Shown: positions 52,187-61,635 of the stretch, in pieces
Layout: each line of letters opens with the position of its first letter
How positions within the stretch are numbered: the first letter of the stretch is position 1
Made by a program: the position numbers and the translations under genes
From: G963662675 sp963676845
GTDB taxonomy: Bacteria; Bacteroidota; Bacteroidia; Bacteroidales; Prolixibacteraceae
Assembly: GCA_963676845.2 (NCBI GenBank)
Contig: CAXXKK010000015.1
Location: 62,001 to 126,000 of the forward strand
Reading direction: 5' to 3'
Length of the DNA stretch: 64,000 nucleotides
Notes under the pieces: model-generated
The model's input: the letters and a program-made list of their open reading frames with translations, nothing else
Told to the model about the DNA's origin: nothing
The model's database searches: none

Positions 52187-54499
52187 CTATTTTAGACTGA
52201 CAGTTTCTTTAAGATGAATATCCTGAGCAGAAGAACCAACCAGAATTTGAAGATCACAAGGATCGTAATCCCATGTTTTTGTATCTACATTCCAATAGCT
52301 TAAATCTTCAACCGGAATTTCCAATGAAATGGTTTGAGTTTCACCCGGATTTAATGACACTCTGGAGAATGCTTTCAATTCTTTATATGGCCATTCAACA
52401 GATGGATTAATGCGGTGAACATAGACTTGTGGAACTTCATCAGCTTCCATTGATCCGTTGTTTGTAAGTTTAAAGCTTAGTTCAATAACATCGTCAGATT
52501 TGAAAGTAGATTGACTCATTTCTAAATCCGAGTAGTTGAAATCAACATAAGATAAACCATAACCAAATGGATACAATACGGGTAGCTCTTTCGTGTCAAA
52601 CCAGCGGTATCCAACCAAAGCACCTTCTGAGTAATAAGCATCAGGACCATCAGTGGGTTGGCTCATAAATGAGCTGAAATCAATTTCTTCTTCATCATCA
52701 GCAGTACCGATGTCATCTTTTCTGTACTGAGAAACAAAAACGTCGTTTTCTTTCACCACTTCTTTTTCCTGAGGATATGTTCCCATAGCGAAAGCCGGAG
52801 AATCTTCAAGTTTCAAAGGGAAAGTCATTGGAAGTTTTCCCGAAGGAGCGATATTTCCTACTAATACATCAGCTAAAGCATGGCCTCCTTCCAGTCCGTT
52901 CCACCATCCCTGAACCATACCTTTGGAAAGTTGGTCAACAACACGTAAATCACAAGGACCACCCGAAATGATGATGGTTACTAAGTTTGAATTTACTTCA
53001 GCCAACGCTTTAGCTATTTCATTTTGTCCAACAGGAAGGTCAATATTTTCCCTGTCGCTTCCTTCTGTTTCAATCGATTTGTTTGTTCCTGCGAAGAATA
53101 AAACGATATCTGCATTTTTAGCAAGCTCAACAGCTTCGGCAATAAATGCAGGATCAGCAGGCTCATCAATAGTTGCAGCATTGTTTGGGTTTGGTTCTAC
53201 CGGTCCCCATGAACGAACATAGTTTTTATAACCCGGTGCATAGGTAATTGTTGCTGCATCACCAACTTCATTTTGAAGGCCTTGAAGAGGAGTGATCTCA
53301 TAGATTGTTTTCACACCTGCACCCATTCCACCGGCAGCAGTTGATAGAACAGCATTTTGACCAATTACAGCAATATTTTTAACCTTACTTAAATCGATAG
53401 GAAGGATATTATTTTCGTTTTTAAGAAGGACGACCGATTTTTTAGCCACCTCGTAAGCGATTTGTTGCTCCTCAGGTTGTGAAGCCATCATAGTGTTGGC
53501 AACATCGTTAGGAATAGCTTCAACGGTGAAACGAACCCGTAAAATCTCACGCACCTTATCATCAACAACAGATTCATCAACTTTTCCCGCTTTAACGGAG
53601 TCGATTAATGCAGGCCCTAAATAAGTATCTCCGGTCATCTGAACATCAAGTCCACCCAGTGCAGCACCCATTGTACTGTGGGTTCCACCCCAGTCAGAGA
53701 TGGTCATTCCGTTGAAGCCCCACTCACCACGCAGGATGTCATTGTTTAAATATGCATTCTCACCACACCAGTAGCCGTTTACTTTGTTGTAGGCAGTCAT
53801 CATGCCCCATGCACCACCTTCAACGACAGAAGCTTCAAATGGTTTTAGGTAAATTTCACGTAATGTACGATCGTCAATAATGGCATTAACAGTACCACGG
53901 TCAGCTTCCTGGTTGTTTACGGCATAGTGTTTCACACAAACAGCTGTACCTTCATCCTGAGCACCTTTTGTATAACCAACGGCTAATTCAGCTGCTAAAA
54001 AAGGATCTTCACTAAAGTATTCGTAAGTACGACCTCCAACCGGGATACGTTGAATGTTGATGGCAGGTCCCAGGATCATATCTTTACCACGACGACGAGC
54101 TTCATGACTCATTCCAGTACCATATTTATAGGCTAGTTCCGGAGACCAGGTTGCTGCCAATGCTGATCCTGTTGGGAAATAGGTAGCCGAATCGGTTGTT
54201 AAACCAATTGGACGGAACATGTCACCAACTTCTTCCCGGATACCAAATGGACCATCAGCATATTTAATTTCAGGAATTCCAAGGCGAGGAATACCTTCGG
54301 ATGACATGATGGTTTTACTATGAAGCATTTCAACTTTCTCTTCCAGACTCATGCCTGCAATAATTTCGTTGATCTCTTCATCATGGATTGTAAGCACATC
54401 TTGAGGAGAACTTGTTGTTTTCTCCTGTGCGCAACTAAGTAGTGTACTCATATTAGCAGCAATGATAACTGCAAAAATGAAATACTTTTTCAAATTCAT
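52187..54499 (-). CDS. Glycoside hydrolase family 3, lipoprotein (copy 2)
   Basis: The 770-residue protein is almost identical to the GH3 at 22969-25284, one residue shorter because of one Glu fewer in the acidic run near residue 610. All catalytic features are kept: lipobox Cys23, KHYAVNNQEADR, SDWGG nucleophile Asp and ETEGSDRENIDLP. Many codon differences are synonymous, so the duplication is not recent and both copies are under purifying selection. It forms a unit with the carboxylesterase at 54820, as in locus 1, but with a MITE-like insertion in the space between them. Confidence 0.95.
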   Translation of the reverse strand: MNLKKYFIFAVIIAANMSTLLSCAQEKTTSSPQDVLTIHDEEINEIIAGMSLEEKVEMLHSKTIMSSEGIPRLGIPEIKYADGPFGIREEVGDMFRPIGLTTDSATYFPTGSALAATWSPELAYKYGTGMSHEARRRGKDMILGPAINIQRIPVGGRTYEYFSEDPFLAAELAVGYTKGAQDEGTAVCVKHYAVNNQEADRGTVNAIIDDRTLREIYLKPFEASVVEGGAWGMMTAYNKVNGYWCGENAYLNNDILRGEWGFNGMTISDWGGTHSTMGAALGGLDVQMTGDTYLGPALIDSVKAGKVDESVVDDKVREILRVRFTVEAIPNDVANTMMASQPEEQQIAYEVAKKSVVLLKNENNILPIDLSKVKNIAVIGQNAVLSTAAGGMGAGVKTIYEITPLQGLQNEVGDAATITYAPGYKNYVRSWGPVEPNPNNAATIDEPADPAFIAEAVELAKNADIVLFFAGTNKSIETEGSDRENIDLPVGQNEIAKALAEVNSNLVTIIISGGPCDLRVVDQLSKGMVQGWWNGLEGGHALADVLVGNIAPSGKLPMTFPLKLEDSPAFAMGTYPQEKEVVKENDVFVSQYRKDDIGTADDEEEIDFSSFMSQPTDGPDAYYSEGALVGYRWFDTKELPVLYPFGYGLSYVDFNYSDLEMSQSTFKSDDVIELSFKLTNNGSMEADEVPQVYVHRINPSVEWPYKELKAFSRVSLNPGETQTISLEIPVEDLSYWNVDTKTWDYDPCDLQILVGSSAQDIHLKETVSLK

Positions 54500-54819
54500 A
54501 ATTATTTAATTTAATGTGTTTTAGTTTTTAAAATGGATGGTTGATAACCCGTGTTCGACTTATAATATTTTCACAGAAAGACAGAATTGCGACAGATTTT
54601 TGTCAAAAATCATGAAATCATATCGGGATATTAGGAATGTTTTTTGGCAAAAAGATGGTGTGATTCTGTCTTTCCCCATGGGCTTTACTTTTTTTGCGAT
54701 AAATTCATTTCAATTCTCTCATATTATCCCGATAGTATTTCGATAATTGTAATAAATTTCTCATCAAAAAAAGTTAAAGCTGTGTATATATTATAAGTCG
54801 AACTCGGGTTAATACCTCC
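54500..54819. other. Carboxylesterase-GH3 intergenic space, filled site
   Basis: This space is 320 bases, compared with 52 in the locus 1 copy. Its outer edges match the locus 1 spacer closely; the extra length is the inserted element at 54545-54811. Confidence 0.75.
54545..54811. mobile_element. MITE-like insertion, 267 bp
   Basis: The ends are inverted repeats of about 30 bases: TAACCCGTGTTCGACTTATA at the left, and the complement of AAGTCGAACTCGGGTTA at the right, with a few mismatches. There is no coding sequence. An inner inverted repeat (AAAGACAGAATT near 54576 and GATTCTGTCTTT near 54662) and ATCGGGAT/ATCCCGAT are also present. The matching locus 1 spacer lacks it, giving a natural empty site. 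The target duplication is unclear, and I could not assign an IS family. Confidence 0.75.
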
Positions 54820-56271
54820 TTAAAACATTGAATTATTTTGAATGGATGATTCCAGTGGTTGACCCATTTCTGAAGCCTCAGTATCGCCATCAAGTTTGAA
54901 GATCATATAGCTTGGATTTTCTTTTGTGAAAGTTGTCCATGCGCCTGCATCATTTCCATTAGGATCTGCATATTTGGCAAAGTTTGTCCATGCGTCAACC
55001 ATGACATTACTCAGAGCAAAGTCACCATAAGTAAAAGGTCTCCAGCTACGACCAAGCGTATGGAAAGTGTACCATAATTCCGAAGAGTGGAAAGCTCCGG
55101 CATCGTCTCCAGGCAGTGGTCTTGCAAACTGATAAGCGTATGCAACACCTCTTAAATCTTCACGTGAGGTGCAAAATCTGGCTATTGCATCACCTCCACT
55201 TAAGCCACCAATATCATCCATGGTAGAACCAATCATATAAGGAACATCAGAGATTTTTCCGTCCAATGCAGCAGCACTAAATGACTGAGGTAAAACGTAC
55301 CCATCAATTACCGGAGAAAAACCCAGATATTGTTGTTTTTCCTGCGAGTATCTTTGAACTAGATTATAAATGTCTTCAGTAGAAGCAGAACGCATCTGTT
55401 CCAGACTTGTATAGCCTGCCCAGTCCATTAAATCCTGACCTCTGGTTTCAGCATCTGCTAAAGCCGTATTTCCCATGAGTGGCCTATCACTAATTCCACC
55501 ACCGCTTTGAATAATAGCTTTAGTTGGAATGTCTTTTGAAAGGGGAGAAGTAACAAGTGTTTGAATACTGGCAGCACCTGCACTTTGTCCAAAAATCATA
55601 ATGTTTTCAGGATCACCACCAAACTGAGAGATGTTATTGGCAACCCATTTAAGAGCGGCTATCTGATCAAGAGTGCCGTAGTTTCCAGAAACCTGATTTG
55701 GGTTTTCTGCACTTAACTCAGGATGAGCAAGGAAACCGAAAATACCGAGTCGGTAGTTAATTGTAACCAAAACGACACCTCTTTCAGCCCATGCTTCACC
55801 ATCCATCTCAGGTTCAAAACCCCAACCGGAAGTATATGCACCACCATGAATCCACATGGCAACAGGAAGCTTTACATCAACCTGACCCGGAGCTGGTGTC
55901 CAAACATTTAAGAAAAGGCAATCTTCGCTATAAGGGGCATCACCTTCCCAAAAGAATTCTTTTTGGTAGAAGTCACCTTCTACATGAGTTGCCTGATAGG
56001 CGGCATTGCCAAAGCGATCAGCAATTTTAATTCCGTCCCAAGGCTTAACAGCTTGGGGTGCTTTCCAACGTAGCTCGCCAACAGGAGCAGCTGCATAGGG
56101 AATTCCTCGGAATACAGTAACACCAGCAGTTTCTGAATCGACACCCTGGATTTTACCTCCATCAATTTCTAAAATGGAATTGATTTTTTCAGTGGCAGTG
56201 TCATTACCATTGCAAGACACAAGAAAAAATGAGGCAATAGAAAATAAAGAAAGAAGAATAGACTTTTTCAT
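54820..56271 (-). CDS. Type-B carboxylesterase, lipoprotein (copy 2)
   Basis: The 483-residue protein is a full-length near-duplicate of the one at 25337-26788. Motifs are unchanged: lipobox LVSC (Cys20), SEDCLFLNVW, WIHGGAYTSGW, Ser230 in FGQSAGAAS and His in GAFHSSELWY. Signal peptide and first ~80 residues differ most. A candidate HTCS operator lies ~270 bases upstream, so this copy appears to be under HTCS control, while copy 1 follows the ECF-controlled SusCD. Confidence 0.93.
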   Translation of the reverse strand: MKKSILLSLFSIASFFLVSCNGNDTATEKINSILEIDGGKIQGVDSETAGVTVFRGIPYAAAPVGELRWKAPQAVKPWDGIKIADRFGNAAYQATHVEGDFYQKEFFWEGDAPYSEDCLFLNVWTPAPGQVDVKLPVAMWIHGGAYTSGWGFEPEMDGEAWAERGVVLVTINYRLGIFGFLAHPELSAENPNQVSGNYGTLDQIAALKWVANNISQFGGDPENIMIFGQSAGAASIQTLVTSPLSKDIPTKAIIQSGGGISDRPLMGNTALADAETRGQDLMDWAGYTSLEQMRSASTEDIYNLVQRYSQEKQQYLGFSPVIDGYVLPQSFSAAALDGKISDVPYMIGSTMDDIGGLSGGDAIARFCTSREDLRGVAYAYQFARPLPGDDAGAFHSSELWYTFHTLGRSWRPFTYGDFALSNVMVDAWTNFAKYADPNGNDAGAWTTFTKENPSYMIFKLDGDTEASEMGQPLESSIQNNSMF

Positions 56272-56542
56272 AATATAAAGTTTGATGTGTTAGAAAGTAT
56301 GTATGTTCTTAAAAAGTTTTAAAAAATTCCGTAAATACTATCACACAAGCTATCGAATTAAACATTGTCCCCAAAGCACAGACTATCAATCAAAAAGGAA
56401 TACGATGTTTATAATACAATACCCTTGTATTTTTAAATCTATCATTCAATTAAGTTTACTGAATTCAAAATTACAGATCATCAAAATAGATTACTTTCTT
56501 TGTTTGTTTAAAGCCTATTCCAGATGTCATGAGTGACTTTCG

Positions 56543-56565
56543 TATTTGTTTAAATTGTTTTTCTA
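56543..56565 (-). promoter_or_regulatory. Candidate HTCS operator, site 3
   Basis: The plus-strand 23-mer TATTTGTTTAAATTG then TTTTTCTA differs by one base from site 1 (48792-48814). It lies about 270-295 bases upstream of the copy 2 carboxylesterase start. Near-identity across two otherwise unrelated intergenic regions argues for a shared regulator. Confidence 0.6.
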
Positions 56566-56687
56566 CACAATCAGATCTCCATAAAAAAAGTAATTAGGGA
56601 TATTTATTGTAGGTTGAGACTTCAATGTTTTTGATTGAATTATCAGATTATTTAACTACCCAATAAATAAAAATGGCAATAACAATA

Positions 56688-56760
56688 GAGCTACCCCTCT
56701 GGATAGCCCTATACGCATTAGTAAATCTGCCTTTTAGGCACGAATTAACTAACTAAACTA
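56688..56760 (-). repeat. Structured terminator element, copy 3
   Basis: On the minus strand it starts TAGTTTAGTTAGTTAATTCG. It has a small hairpin GCCT-AAA-AGGC and ends in GGCTATCC-AGAG-GGGTAGCT. The T-run is weak here. It lies ~190 bases past the third carboxylesterase gene, so like the other copies it trails a minus-strand unit. Confidence 0.6.
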
Positions 56761-56949
56761 TGTTTTAAAAATTCACACGTATCGTTTCTAATCTTTTTGT
56801 TTTCAATACAAATTTACTTGTGTTCACAAAAAATCACTTTCTAAATTGATCAAATTAATTTTTCAATTGTGCAATTCTAATTTCTATTCATTCAAATACA
56901 CAAAACTGCAATCCCCCAGGAGGATAAAGCTCATCTTGGAATATGAAAA

Positions 56950-58569
56950 TTAATCAAATCCGGAAAAAGGAAAGTCCTTCATAAAATTCATTAAATCCTT
57001 ATCGTGATTATAAACGATTGAGCATTCTCTGTCAAACATCATCGTTGCTCCTTCCTCTGGTGTGTATGGATTCCATTCGGGAAGACCGCCCGGCACATTT
57101 GGATCACCAGTTCGGGCAAAATTGATCCAAGCCTGACTCATATTTTCGCCAAGTTGTTTTGTTTCTTCATTTTCATCAATTTTAATGTCCATACCCATTA
57201 CCAGTGAGGTTTCCATATCAATATTATTGAAGACAAACGGAAGTTCCAGACAATGAAATGCTCTCATTGGGTTTAGTTCAGACTCCCAGTTAAACATGTA
57301 CATATACACCGGTGCACCGCCTTTTTCAGCCTGCTCAGCTTTCCAGATTCCTTCATCTACCGCAGCTGTTCTGAATATCAAATCCTGCTGAAGCAAATCC
57401 TGAGGTTTATAGTTTGGATATGCCTTTGCAAAGTCCTCAATGTACTCATCGGTTCTGTCGCCATATGTTTGAGTCAATACTTTCTTTACGCTTTCCATGC
57501 TATTATCTTCGGTTTGCGAGTAGAAAGAATTGAATTCATTTTTAGCCGTTCCAATGATCATTGGAATGTCTTTACTAATTTCAGGTGCATGCCCATCAAA
57601 AGGTTGTTCAGGAATAATTGTTCCGTCAACAGTCGGGCACCATCCAAACTGATAAATCACAAAGCCTTCCTGTGCTGCAATTTGCTTTATTTTTGGGATC
57701 ACAGCTTCTCCTGCCAGTAGTAAGTCTGCGTAAGGTACATTTTGAATGTCATCTATATTTTCTGGTGTTATATGAAGTTGTGCCATCACACTATCTGCAA
57801 TCATTTTTGAATAGCGGGGAGCCATTGATGTATTTAAAGAACCACTTTCCACAATCGCTTTATGGAAGTATTTCACCGCTTCAGGCATGGCCATCAGGTT
57901 GGTTACTTTTCCACCACCACCTGATTGTCCAAAAATGGTTACATTATTAGGGTCACCACCGAAGTTCTCAATGTTTTGGTTTACCCATTTAAGAGCTTCA
58001 ACAATATCCAGAAGACCAACATTAGCTGATGCTGCATATTTATCGCCGTAATCTGCCAGATTTAAAAAGCCCAGCACATTCAGTCTGTGAGTAACAGATA
58101 CGACAACCATATCTCCTTTGCGAGAAAGGTTTTCACCATCGTAACAAGGCTGTTCAAAACTTGAACCGGTTCTGTATCCTCCACCATGAAGCCACACAAT
58201 AACCGGTCTTTTTTGCTGATCATTTACTCCGGGAGTCCAAACGTTCAGGGTTTGACAATCCTCACTTTCACCGGGAAGAATTTCAGCAGAAATGCCAGAC
58301 ATAGACTGCTTCAACTGTGGGCAGGCTGGTCCATAATCAATAAATTCTTTCTCACCGTCCCATGCTAGAACAGGTTCAGGCGCCATAAAACGATCAGCCT
58401 GAGCATAAGGAATTCCTTTGTAGGTGTAAATGTCTTCACTCAACGTTCCGGATACTTTCCCACTAAGGGTTTTTACTACGCCATTCTGCATTTCTTGATT
58501 CGTTTTATCGGAATTACAGCCGACAAATACTATCAATGAGACAACTACACTATAAATTAGTTTTTTCAT
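56950..58569 (-). CDS. Type-B carboxylesterase, lipoprotein (third, divergent)
   Basis: The 539-residue lipoprotein (lipobox FVGC, Cys18) belongs to the carboxylesterase/para-nitrobenzyl esterase family but is only distantly related to copies 1 and 2. It has SEDCQTLNVW, WLHGGGYRTGSS, Ser216 in FGQSGGGGKV, the acid region IGTAKNEF and His in AFHCLELPF. It follows the broken CocE-like gene by 19 bases and is the last gene of the right-hand unit with thiolase and CoA-transferase. It probably releases a short acyl or keto acid from an ester outside the cytoplasm. The substrate is unknown. Confidence 0.9.
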   Translation of the reverse strand: MKKLIYSVVVSLIVFVGCNSDKTNQEMQNGVVKTLSGKVSGTLSEDIYTYKGIPYAQADRFMAPEPVLAWDGEKEFIDYGPACPQLKQSMSGISAEILPGESEDCQTLNVWTPGVNDQQKRPVIVWLHGGGYRTGSSFEQPCYDGENLSRKGDMVVVSVTHRLNVLGFLNLADYGDKYAASANVGLLDIVEALKWVNQNIENFGGDPNNVTIFGQSGGGGKVTNLMAMPEAVKYFHKAIVESGSLNTSMAPRYSKMIADSVMAQLHITPENIDDIQNVPYADLLLAGEAVIPKIKQIAAQEGFVIYQFGWCPTVDGTIIPEQPFDGHAPEISKDIPMIIGTAKNEFNSFYSQTEDNSMESVKKVLTQTYGDRTDEYIEDFAKAYPNYKPQDLLQQDLIFRTAAVDEGIWKAEQAEKGGAPVYMYMFNWESELNPMRAFHCLELPFVFNNIDMETSLVMGMDIKIDENEETKQLGENMSQAWINFARTGDPNVPGGLPEWNPYTPEEGATMMFDRECSIVYNHDKDLMNFMKDFPFSGFD

Positions 58570-58588
58570 GCGATTTTTCTTCTAAATT

Positions 58589-60369
58589 TTAATTTTGAAT
58601 GATTGGAAATGAAACGGAGCTTTTATAATCTCCACCGATATAAATCACCTGATTTGCCACCCTTGTTTTGGTTTGTTCAGACCAAACTCCTGCATAATTT
58701 GAATGGATTGAATATTCAGGAAAATTAGATGATGTAATATCTATTCTGATCTTATTACCTGCTTTCACGTTCCATGTTATAGGCAAAGTTTCTATGGTTA
58801 TCTCGACAACATCGCCAGGAGTATATTCCTGACGATCACCTAAAGGATTATTGCGATAAGCCAAAGTTGTAATTCCCGAACGGATGTTATAAGTTGATCC
58901 ATCAGGCATTACTTCACTTACTTTATAACCGAAACAAGTATCGTCCACATCGGTACTTACCGTTAAATTAACAGCAATCTTCCCGGCAATTACCAAATCT
59001 TTTGTCAGTTCCGGTGTTAAAAAACTGATTACATCATCACGGTAGCCGATCTCTTTTTGAAGCTGGCTGCCACGCTTACTTGCTGAAGTAAATAAAGTTT
59101 CTCCCCCATTTGAGATTACCGGATTTTGCGGATCATACAAATATTTTATTTGTTCTGATTTTCCAGGAGCTTTTCTACTTAGTTCATATGCCTTCGGATT
59201 ATCGGCATCCTTCTGTTTGGTAAAGTAATACGTTTCAACAGCATCGCTTTTTATAGGCCAAAAATCAAAAGTCTCCCATTTATCTTCTTCAATGAAATAA
59301 ACATTCACATCACCTTTAGGAACAATCCCTTTTGCAACAACACTATAAAGCCACTCAAACTGATCAACATTCGGATCAATATCTCGTGCGTGTTGTGGAT
59401 TATGCTGAGTAGGAGTAATCTGATAACTGTGATTCCATGAACCTAAAATCAAACGACTTTGCTTTTTTATATCATCACTTAAACGTTCGTAGCCCAATAA
59501 TGTACCTTCCATATGATGATCATATAAGCCGGCAACTACAGTAACAGGAACAGTAATCTTAGCTGGGTTTGATTTTAATTCTGCCCAAAATCCCTGATTC
59601 CAGTATGGATCATTATAATTTGTGTTCGTAATCCAGTCACGATACCAGGGAAGTTCTGCACCCAGCACGTCAACATCCATTTCAACCTGAGGCATGTATT
59701 TGTACTCATTATAATAAGGCTCTTCCCGATCTCTAACAGGCTTTGTTATATCTTCCGATGCGTTATCAATTGCCCAACCGGTCATTATATCCTGACGAAA
59801 CAAACCATCTTTATACAATGAAATATGACGATCAACACCATAATGATGCAAATACAAACCTTTTTACTTTTTCAGGTAATTCGTCGGCAATAATCCACCC
59901 CGTAAAAGCGACATAAGAAGCACCAAAAATACCAATACTTTTACACCATGACTGCTCTGCCAACCAATTAACCAAGGCTAATCCATCCACACGATCAAAC
60001 TCATTTAGGTCGATAAAAACCTTCTGAGCCACCTTTGCCACGACAATATTGAACCACATACCCCAGACCACGTTTTGCATACTCCTGTCCTAACGATACA
60101 TTATCACCTTTATTTTCCCCATATGCATATGGAGTACGGGTCATAACAACAGGCCAGGGGCCTTTGCCTTCCGGTAGATATATTTTCGTAAACAATTTAT
60201 ACCCCTCACCACCTTCAATCATTAACTCCTGAAAGGTATATTCATATGTTGGATCAATGCTAAAGTTCATTTTCCGCATCATCTGAGCTGATGCACTTTG
60301 AGTACTAGATAGACAGCAAATAAACATTGCTCCCAGGAACAGTCTAATTAAACGGAGTGAAAAATTCAT
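58589..60369 (-). pseudogene. CocE/NonD-family (peptidase S15) hydrolase, two frameshifts
   Basis: Three overlapping frames together encode one CocE/NonD-type alpha/beta hydrolase. The N-terminal part has a signal ending near SASAQ and RGKGGSEGFYRP. The middle part carries the nucleophile motif GASYVAFTGW. The long C-terminal part (from HHYGVDRHISLYKDGLFRQD) contains YDHHMEGT and the C-terminal jelly-roll (PGDVVEITIETLPITW). Removing one A at the A-run 60004-60006 and one at 59861-59865 gives a continuous frame of exactly 593 codons. Family enzymes cleave acyl esters or amides. It is either a recent pseudogene or affected by sequencing errors in homopolymers. Confidence 0.85.
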
Positions 60370-60444
60370 TTGGTTTTATTTTTTTAGAGATTTTCCTCCA
60401 TGCTAAAACAGAGGAAAATCTCATACTTAATGAAAAGTGAATAT

Positions 60445-61623
60445 TTATACGAGTTCAACAATTGTAGAAACACCCATTCCTCCACCAACGCAAAGAGTTG
60501 CGAGTCCTAATTTTGAACCTCTTTTCTTCATCTCATGTAAAAGTGAAACAAGAATACGAGCTCCACTTGCACCAACCGGATGACCAAGAGCAATTGCGCC
60601 ACCATTTACATTAACAATTTCAGAATTTAGACCAAGCTCTTTGCCCACAGCTAAAGCCTGTGCAGCAAATGCCTCATTGGCCTCGATCAGATCAATCTGA
60701 TCAATCGTAAGGCCTGCTTTGTCCAATGCTTTTCTGGTAGAATATACAGGACCAATTCCCATAATGGAAGGATCGACACCTGCAGATGCAGATGACACAA
60801 TCTTTGCTATTGGTTTTAGTCCCAGTTCTTTCGCTTTATCAGCACTCATAACCAATAATGCAGCAGCACCATCATTAATACCGGAAGCATTGGCTGCAGT
60901 TACCGTACCATCTTTTTTAAATGCAGGGCGCAACTTTGATATTCCCTCGGCAGTAACACCAGCTCTTGGGAACTCATCGGTATCAAAAATGATTGTTTCT
61001 TTTCTTGTTTTTATCTCTACAAGAACAATCTCATCTTTAAAACGACCTTCTGCAATAGCCTTTTCCGCTTTTTGCTGACTTGATGCAGCAAAGGCATCCT
61101 GTTCTTCACGGGAAATATTATATTTTTCAGCTACATTTTCAGCTGTAATTCCCATATGATATCCTTCAAAAGCGTCAGTTAGTGCATCATAGACCATGGT
61201 ATCGACCATTTTACCATCACCCATTCGGTAACCCCATCTGGCATTATCCAATACATAAGGTGCAGCACTCATATTTTCCATACCTCCGGCAATAATAACA
61301 TCAGCTTCTCCCGAGGCGATCAATGAGGCAGCAAGGTTAACCGCTTTCAAGCCAGAACCACAAATATTATTAATATTCATTGCAGGAACCTCATTAGGAA
61401 TACCAGCATTGATTGCTGCCTGACGAGCAGTACCCTGGCTTCTTCCGGCTTGCAAAACATTACCCATGATCACTTCATCAATGTCGGATGAATTTATACC
61501 GGCCTTTTCAATTGCATCTTTAATTACAATTTCACCTAGTTTTTCAACAGGAACATTTAACAATGTACCTCCAAATTTTCCAATTGCTGTTCTTGTTGCT
61601 GAAACAATTACGACTTCCTTCAT
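60445..61623 (-). CDS. Acetyl-CoA C-acetyltransferase (thiolase)
   Basis: The 392-residue thiolase has the active Cys in NNICGSGLKAV, His in EANEAFAAQ and GHPVGASGARI, and the second Cys in TLCVGGGMGV. Length and sequence style fit the tetrameric acetoacetyl-CoA thiolases (AtoB/ThlA type); a 3-oxoadipyl-CoA thiolase cannot be excluded from sequence alone. It is cytoplasmic. It is 12 bases downstream of the CoA-transferase B subunit, so together they would convert acetoacetate, or another 3-oxoacid, to acetyl-CoA. Confidence 0.93.
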   Translation of the reverse strand: MKEVVIVSATRTAIGKFGGTLLNVPVEKLGEIVIKDAIEKAGINSSDIDEVIMGNVLQAGRSQGTARQAAINAGIPNEVPAMNINNICGSGLKAVNLAASLIASGEADVIIAGGMENMSAAPYVLDNARWGYRMGDGKMVDTMVYDALTDAFEGYHMGITAENVAEKYNISREEQDAFAASSQQKAEKAIAEGRFKDEIVLVEIKTRKETIIFDTDEFPRAGVTAEGISKLRPAFKKDGTVTAANASGINDGAAALLVMSADKAKELGLKPIAKIVSSASAGVDPSIMGIGPVYSTRKALDKAGLTIDQIDLIEANEAFAAQALAVGKELGLNSEIVNVNGGAIALGHPVGASGARILVSLLHEMKKRGSKLGLATLCVGGGMGVSTIVELV

Positions 61624-61635
61624 TCTGGTATATTT

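Larger units (their letters stand above)
56272..56949. other. Promoter region with operator-like site and structured element
   Basis: No gene is supported in these 678 bases. It contains the candidate HTCS site at 56543-56565, the third copy of the structured element at 56688-56760, and otherwise AT-rich sequence. A possible TAATTTTG -7 box on the minus strand lies near 56464-56471, but without a well-spaced -33. Confidence 0.55.
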
